From: Acholeplasmataceae bacterium
Lineage (GTDB): Bacteria > Bacillota > Negativicutes > Acidaminococcales > Acidaminococcaceae
Direction: 5' to 3'
DNA length: 8,294 nt
NCBI GenBank assembly: GCA_012744295.1
Contig: JAAYIB010000043.1
Location: 1-8,294 of the forward strand
Shown here: positions 6,523 to 8,294 of the stretch, one piece after another
Position numbering within the stretch: the first letter of the stretch is position 1
Layout of the letters: each line of letters opens with the position of its first letter
The notes under the pieces: generated by a model
The model's database searches: none
What the model saw: only the letters and a program-made list of their open reading frames with translations
Told to the model about the DNA's origin: nothing
Made by a program: the position numbers and the translations under genes

Positions 6523-6979
6523 TTTCTTCCACCTTTCCGCAAAGCATCTCATAATATCCGCCATGCGGCACAAGAGTAACCTTGCGCCCGCTGCCAAAGT
6601 TTGCCAGATCCACCTGCAGGTATTCCTCCGGCATTTCTTCCCAGAAAAGATCGGCCCACTCAATTATAGTAAGACCGGTTCCACCTACGTATTCAGCAAA
6701 ACCGATATCCTCCAGTTCGTCTGCCCTGTCCAGGCGGTACAAGTCAAAATGCCTGATTTCGGTTTTACTTCCCTGATAAACATTCATTATGGCAAATGTC
6801 GGGCTTGTTATTTCGGACTCATTCACGCCCTTGGCAAGCGCTATACCTCGGGAAAGCGTTGTTTTACCGGCTCCCAGGTCTCCGCCGAGACAGATAACGT
6901 CTCCTTCGCCTGCTGCTATGCCGATCGCCCTTCCCACTTTTTCAGTTTCCTTGCTGTCGCTGCAGTAAAACTCTATCAT
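6503..6979 (-). CDS. tsaE: t6A complex ATPase TsaE (YjeE)
   Basis: TsaE is the P-loop ATPase that binds the TsaB-TsaD heterodimer and resets it between rounds of t6A formation. It has 158 aa, typical of the family. It shows the Walker A motif GGDLGAGKTT (32-41), the family motif SPTF (59-62), HFDLYRL (77-83) and IIEWAD (105-110), the usual conserved blocks in order. The ATG at 6977-6979 has only a GGTGG-type Shine-Dalgarno about 8 nt upstream. It is the first gene of the operon, with an extended -10 promoter about 35 nt upstream of the start. Its 3' end overlaps the tsaB start, so its own translation should feed ribosomes into tsaB. The fourth function of the pathway, TsaC/TsaC2, which makes threonylcarbamoyl-AMP, is not in the window. 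Confidence 0.97.
   Translation of the reverse strand: MIEFYCSDSKETEKVGRAIGIAAGEGDVICLGGDLGAGKTTLSRGIALAKGVNESEITSPTFAIMNVYQGSKTEIRHFDLYRLDRADELEDIGFAEYVGGTGLTIIEWADLFWEEMPEEYLQVDLANFGSGRKVTLVPHGGYYEMLCGKVEEIVNFRD
6529..6536 (-). promoter_or_regulatory. tsaB ribosome binding site
   Basis: AAAGGTGG on the minus strand lies inside tsaE, 6 nt before the TTG at 6520-6522. It decides the TTG start over ATG codons further upstream in the same frame. Confidence 0.7.
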
Positions 6980-7013
6980 GACATAACCACCAAACTTTAT
7001 TATTTAATAGTTT

Positions 7014-7022
7014 ATTATACCA
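7014..7022 (-). promoter_or_regulatory. Promoter of the tsaE-tsaB-rimI-tsaD operon (extended -10)
   Basis: TGGTATAAT on the minus strand is a perfect TATAAT (7014-7019) with the TGn extension. No good -35 lies 16-18 nt upstream, which the extended -10 can offset. The predicted start is near 7007, giving a leader of about 28 nt. Confidence 0.7.
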
Positions 7023-7082
7023 GCATTTCGCTCTTCCTGCACCTGCAATCTGTCGTCAGCCCCTGTTTTCGCCTTTGCATGC

Positions 7083-7107
7083 AAAAAGCACCGCCGATTG
7101 ACGGTGC
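7083..7107 (-). terminator. Terminator of the diguanylate cyclase gene
   Basis: On the minus strand GCACCG (7102-7107) pairs with CGGTGC (7088-7093) across an 8-nt loop and is followed by TTTTT (7083-7087). It lies about 50 nt past the GGDEF stop and upstream of the tsaE promoter. Confidence 0.8.
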
Positions 7108-7155
7108 CTGAATAACGTTGCCTATCCCGACATTATTTTCTTTTATTTAAGAATT

Positions 7156-7881
7156 CTAAATTTCTCCGCTTTCCTCGGCACGCGCGAATGCAATTGCGTT
7201 CTTTGTCTTCTTGGCCGAAGCAAGCATCAGATCCACTTCCAGCAAGCACTTTTTCTTGTCCCATTCCTTCTCTACCAATACAACGCCGATACTGATTGTT
7301 ACCTTGCCGCGACACTTCTCGCAGTTCAGCACGGACATTCTCAGCCGTCCTGCAACTTCGAGCGCGCCTTCGATGGTCGTATCCGGAAAGATAATCACGA
7401 ATTCGTCGCCTCCCCAGCGGGAAATGGCGTCTATGTTCCTCGTGTTCTTTCTCATTATTTCAGAAATGCTGACCAGTAGCTCGTCACCGGCGGCGTGCCC
7501 CAACTGGTCGTTGACTTGCTTGAAATTGTCCAGGTCTACTGCCGCAAGGCATAGGTCCTGGCCATCCTTCGCCTTCTTTTCCAGTTCCTGAGTAAGTCTT
7601 ATGTTAAAAAACCATCTGTTGCCGAGACGCGTCAAAAAATCGAACATCGCCATGTAATGAAGCTCGTAAATCATTTTTCCTACGATAGCTCCTGCTGCGG
7701 CAAAAACCGCAATACTGAAGATATCGACGTATTCACGTACGGCCGGGGAATAGGAGTTGCTTATTTTCTGGATGAGACAGACGAGAGAGGCCGTAGATGC
7801 TCCCAGCAAAGTAAAAATCAGCGAAGTATGCTTATGAAAGAACTTGTTAGTATAAATATACAATTTCCGCACCCCACTCAA
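7156..7881 (-). CDS. Membrane diguanylate cyclase (GGDEF), TTG start
   Basis: This enzyme is predicted to make cyclic di-GMP from two GTP. It has 241 aa. Two hydrophobic helices at about 21-40 and 52-72, joined by a loop of only about 11 residues, form a membrane anchor with no separate sensor domain. The GGDEF domain follows: DFLTRLGNR (81-89), the metal-binding DLDNFKQVND (116-125) and the catalytic RWGGDEF (155-161). RNID at 148-151, five residues before GGDEF, fits an inhibitory I-site (RxxD), so product feedback is likely. The catalytic residues are intact. The start is TTG at 7879-7881, supported by AGAGG 7 nt upstream; no ATG fits the anchor, and a GTG three codons later is the alternative. 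It stands alone between two terminators with its own promoter. Its input signal and target process cannot be read from the sequence. Confidence 0.95.
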   Translation of the reverse strand: MSGVRKLYIYTNKFFHKHTSLIFTLLGASTASLVCLIQKISNSYSPAVREYVDIFSIAVFAAAGAIVGKMIYELHYMAMFDFLTRLGNRWFFNIRLTQELEKKAKDGQDLCLAAVDLDNFKQVNDQLGHAAGDELLVSISEIMRKNTRNIDAISRWGGDEFVIIFPDTTIEGALEVAGRLRMSVLNCEKCRGKVTISIGVVLVEKEWDKKKCLLEVDLMLASAKKTKNAIAFARAEESGEI

Positions 7882-7888
7882 AGGTTTT

Positions 7889-7893
7889 CCTCT
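7889..7893 (-). promoter_or_regulatory. Ribosome binding site of the diguanylate cyclase
   Basis: AGAGG on the minus strand lies 7 nt before the TTG at 7879-7881. It supports this non-ATG start; the frame has no ATG between the upstream stop and the first membrane helix. Confidence 0.6.
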
Positions 7894-7976
7894 CGTGCAA
7901 AAACTATGAAGACAACGTCACCTGCAAATAAAAAGCACCTTTTTCGATAATTCGGTAAACAAGTCCGGCGTTTTGA

Positions 7977-8005
7977 ATTTTATCACCTTTAAAGTCAATT
8001 GGCAA
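7977..8005 (-). promoter_or_regulatory. Promoter of the diguanylate cyclase gene
   Basis: On the minus strand TTGCCA (8000-8005) and TAAAAT (7977-7982) are spaced 17 nt apart, with TG one base ahead of the -10 (TGATAAAAT). The predicted start is near 7970, leaving a leader of about 90 nt. That leader holds a weak A/T hairpin (7930-7944) and no riboswitch I recognise. Confidence 0.75.
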
Positions 8006-8014
8006 GAATTATAT

Positions 8015-8040
8015 AAAAAATCCCCCGCAGTGCGAGGGAT
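8015..8040 (-). terminator. Terminator of the upstream helicase gene
   Basis: On the minus strand ATCCCTCGC (8032-8040) pairs with GCGGGGGAT (8020-8028) over 9 bp including one T-G pair, with a 3-nt loop. A run of T down to 8015 follows. It ends transcription from the helicase gene at the right edge. Confidence 0.85.
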
Positions 8041-8129
8041 CCGCTGTTTGACTTGGCAAAGGAACTAACTATTGATAAAATGCACCGCCCAAATCAAATC
8101 GTTAAAAGATGCACCGCTTTTGCACACCC
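8041..8129. other. Helicase 3' untranslated gap with a repeated 8-mer
   Basis: The 89 bases between the helicase stop and its terminator hold no gene I can support. The only visible structure is TGCACCGC occurring twice (8081-8088 and 8110-8117), 29 bp apart in the same orientation, each with an A-rich flank on its left. Confidence 0.4.
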
Positions 8130-8294
8130 CTATGAAGTTGCCACCGTATCTGCCTTTACCAGTTTTACACCATTGATAGTTGCCAAACAGGAAAAGATAC
8201 TGCTCTTTTCATTTCCGAAATTGTCTAACCTTTTGGAGCTCGCTGAAAGAAACACCTGCTTTCGTGCTCGTGTTATTCCTACATAGAATACCGA
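8130..8294 (-). CDS. UvrD/Rep-type DNA helicase, C-terminal end (partial)
   Basis: An open minus-strand frame enters from the right edge and ends at TAG (8130-8132), giving the last 54 residues of a protein whose start lies outside the window. It opens SVFYVGITRARKQVFLSAS. FYVGITRAR is helicase motif VI of superfamily 1 UvrD/Rep/PcrA-type 3'-5' DNA helicases, which contacts ATP and couples hydrolysis to DNA movement. Only about 40 residues follow, so this protein lacks the long tail of PcrA/UvrD and is nearer to the shorter UvrD-like helicases. The identification rests on one motif, though a very diagnostic one. AddA- or HelD-like relatives are possible but usually read YVALTRA or similar. 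A terminator follows about 90 nt downstream. Confidence 0.8.
   Translation of the reverse strand, partial: SVFYVGITRARKQVFLSASSKRLDNFGNEKSSIFSCLATINGVKLVKADTVATS

Noticed and set aside
8053..8286. 77-codon open frame on the plus strand at the right end
   Set aside because: It starts at TTG without a Shine-Dalgarno and lies opposite the helicase motif VI frame, which is far more convincing.

Overview
This looks like a stretch of chromosomal housekeeping DNA from a Firmicute. Three things suggest that: a perfect CIRCE operator in front of groES-groEL, DnaA boxes of the TTATCCACA type, and the gene order tsaE-tsaB-rimI-tsaD near groESL, which resembles the Bacillus subtilis ydiB-ydiC-ydiD-gcp ... 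groES-groEL neighbourhood. The moderate GC content and the protein sequences fit a Negativicutes/Sporomusaceae-type or related clostridial bacterium better than a Bacillus, but that placement is an inference made without a database search. Every gene I accept lies on the minus strand, so the window reads from right to left.

Right to left: (1) the last 54 codons of a UvrD/Rep-type helicase enter from the window edge (8130-8294) and end at a hairpin terminator (8015-8040). (2) A two-helix membrane diguanylate cyclase (7156-7881) follows, with its own extended -10 promoter, a leader of about 90 nt, a TTG start and a terminator (7083-7107). (3) An extended -10 promoter (7014-7022) drives four overlapping genes: tsaE, tsaB, rimI and tsaD. 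TsaE, TsaB and TsaD are the machinery that puts threonylcarbamoyl on A37 of ANN-decoding tRNAs (t6A); RimI is the ribosomal-protein N-acetyltransferase that commonly travels with them. (4) The gap between tsaD and the next gene holds a cluster of three good DnaA boxes in one orientation, 21 and 42 bp apart. (5) A soluble GAF-PAS-HisKA_2 sensor kinase and a REC-ANTAR response regulator, separated by 1 nt, form a PdtaS/PdtaR- or EutW/EutV-like pair expected to act by RNA antitermination. (6) A terminator whose T-run touches the -35 box of the groE promoter separates that pair from groES-groEL, which are under CIRCE/HrcA control and end in a 14-bp terminator hairpin at the left edge.

No mobile elements, CRISPR arrays, tRNAs or rRNAs were seen. 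The observations most worth following are the phased DnaA-box cluster beside tsaD and an A9 run in the tsaB/rimI overlap. That run forms a textbook A_AAA_AAA slippery heptamer, and a -1 slip would fuse TsaB to RimI. The long open frames on the plus strand, including one of 538 codons opposite groEL, are judged to be shadows of the real genes.
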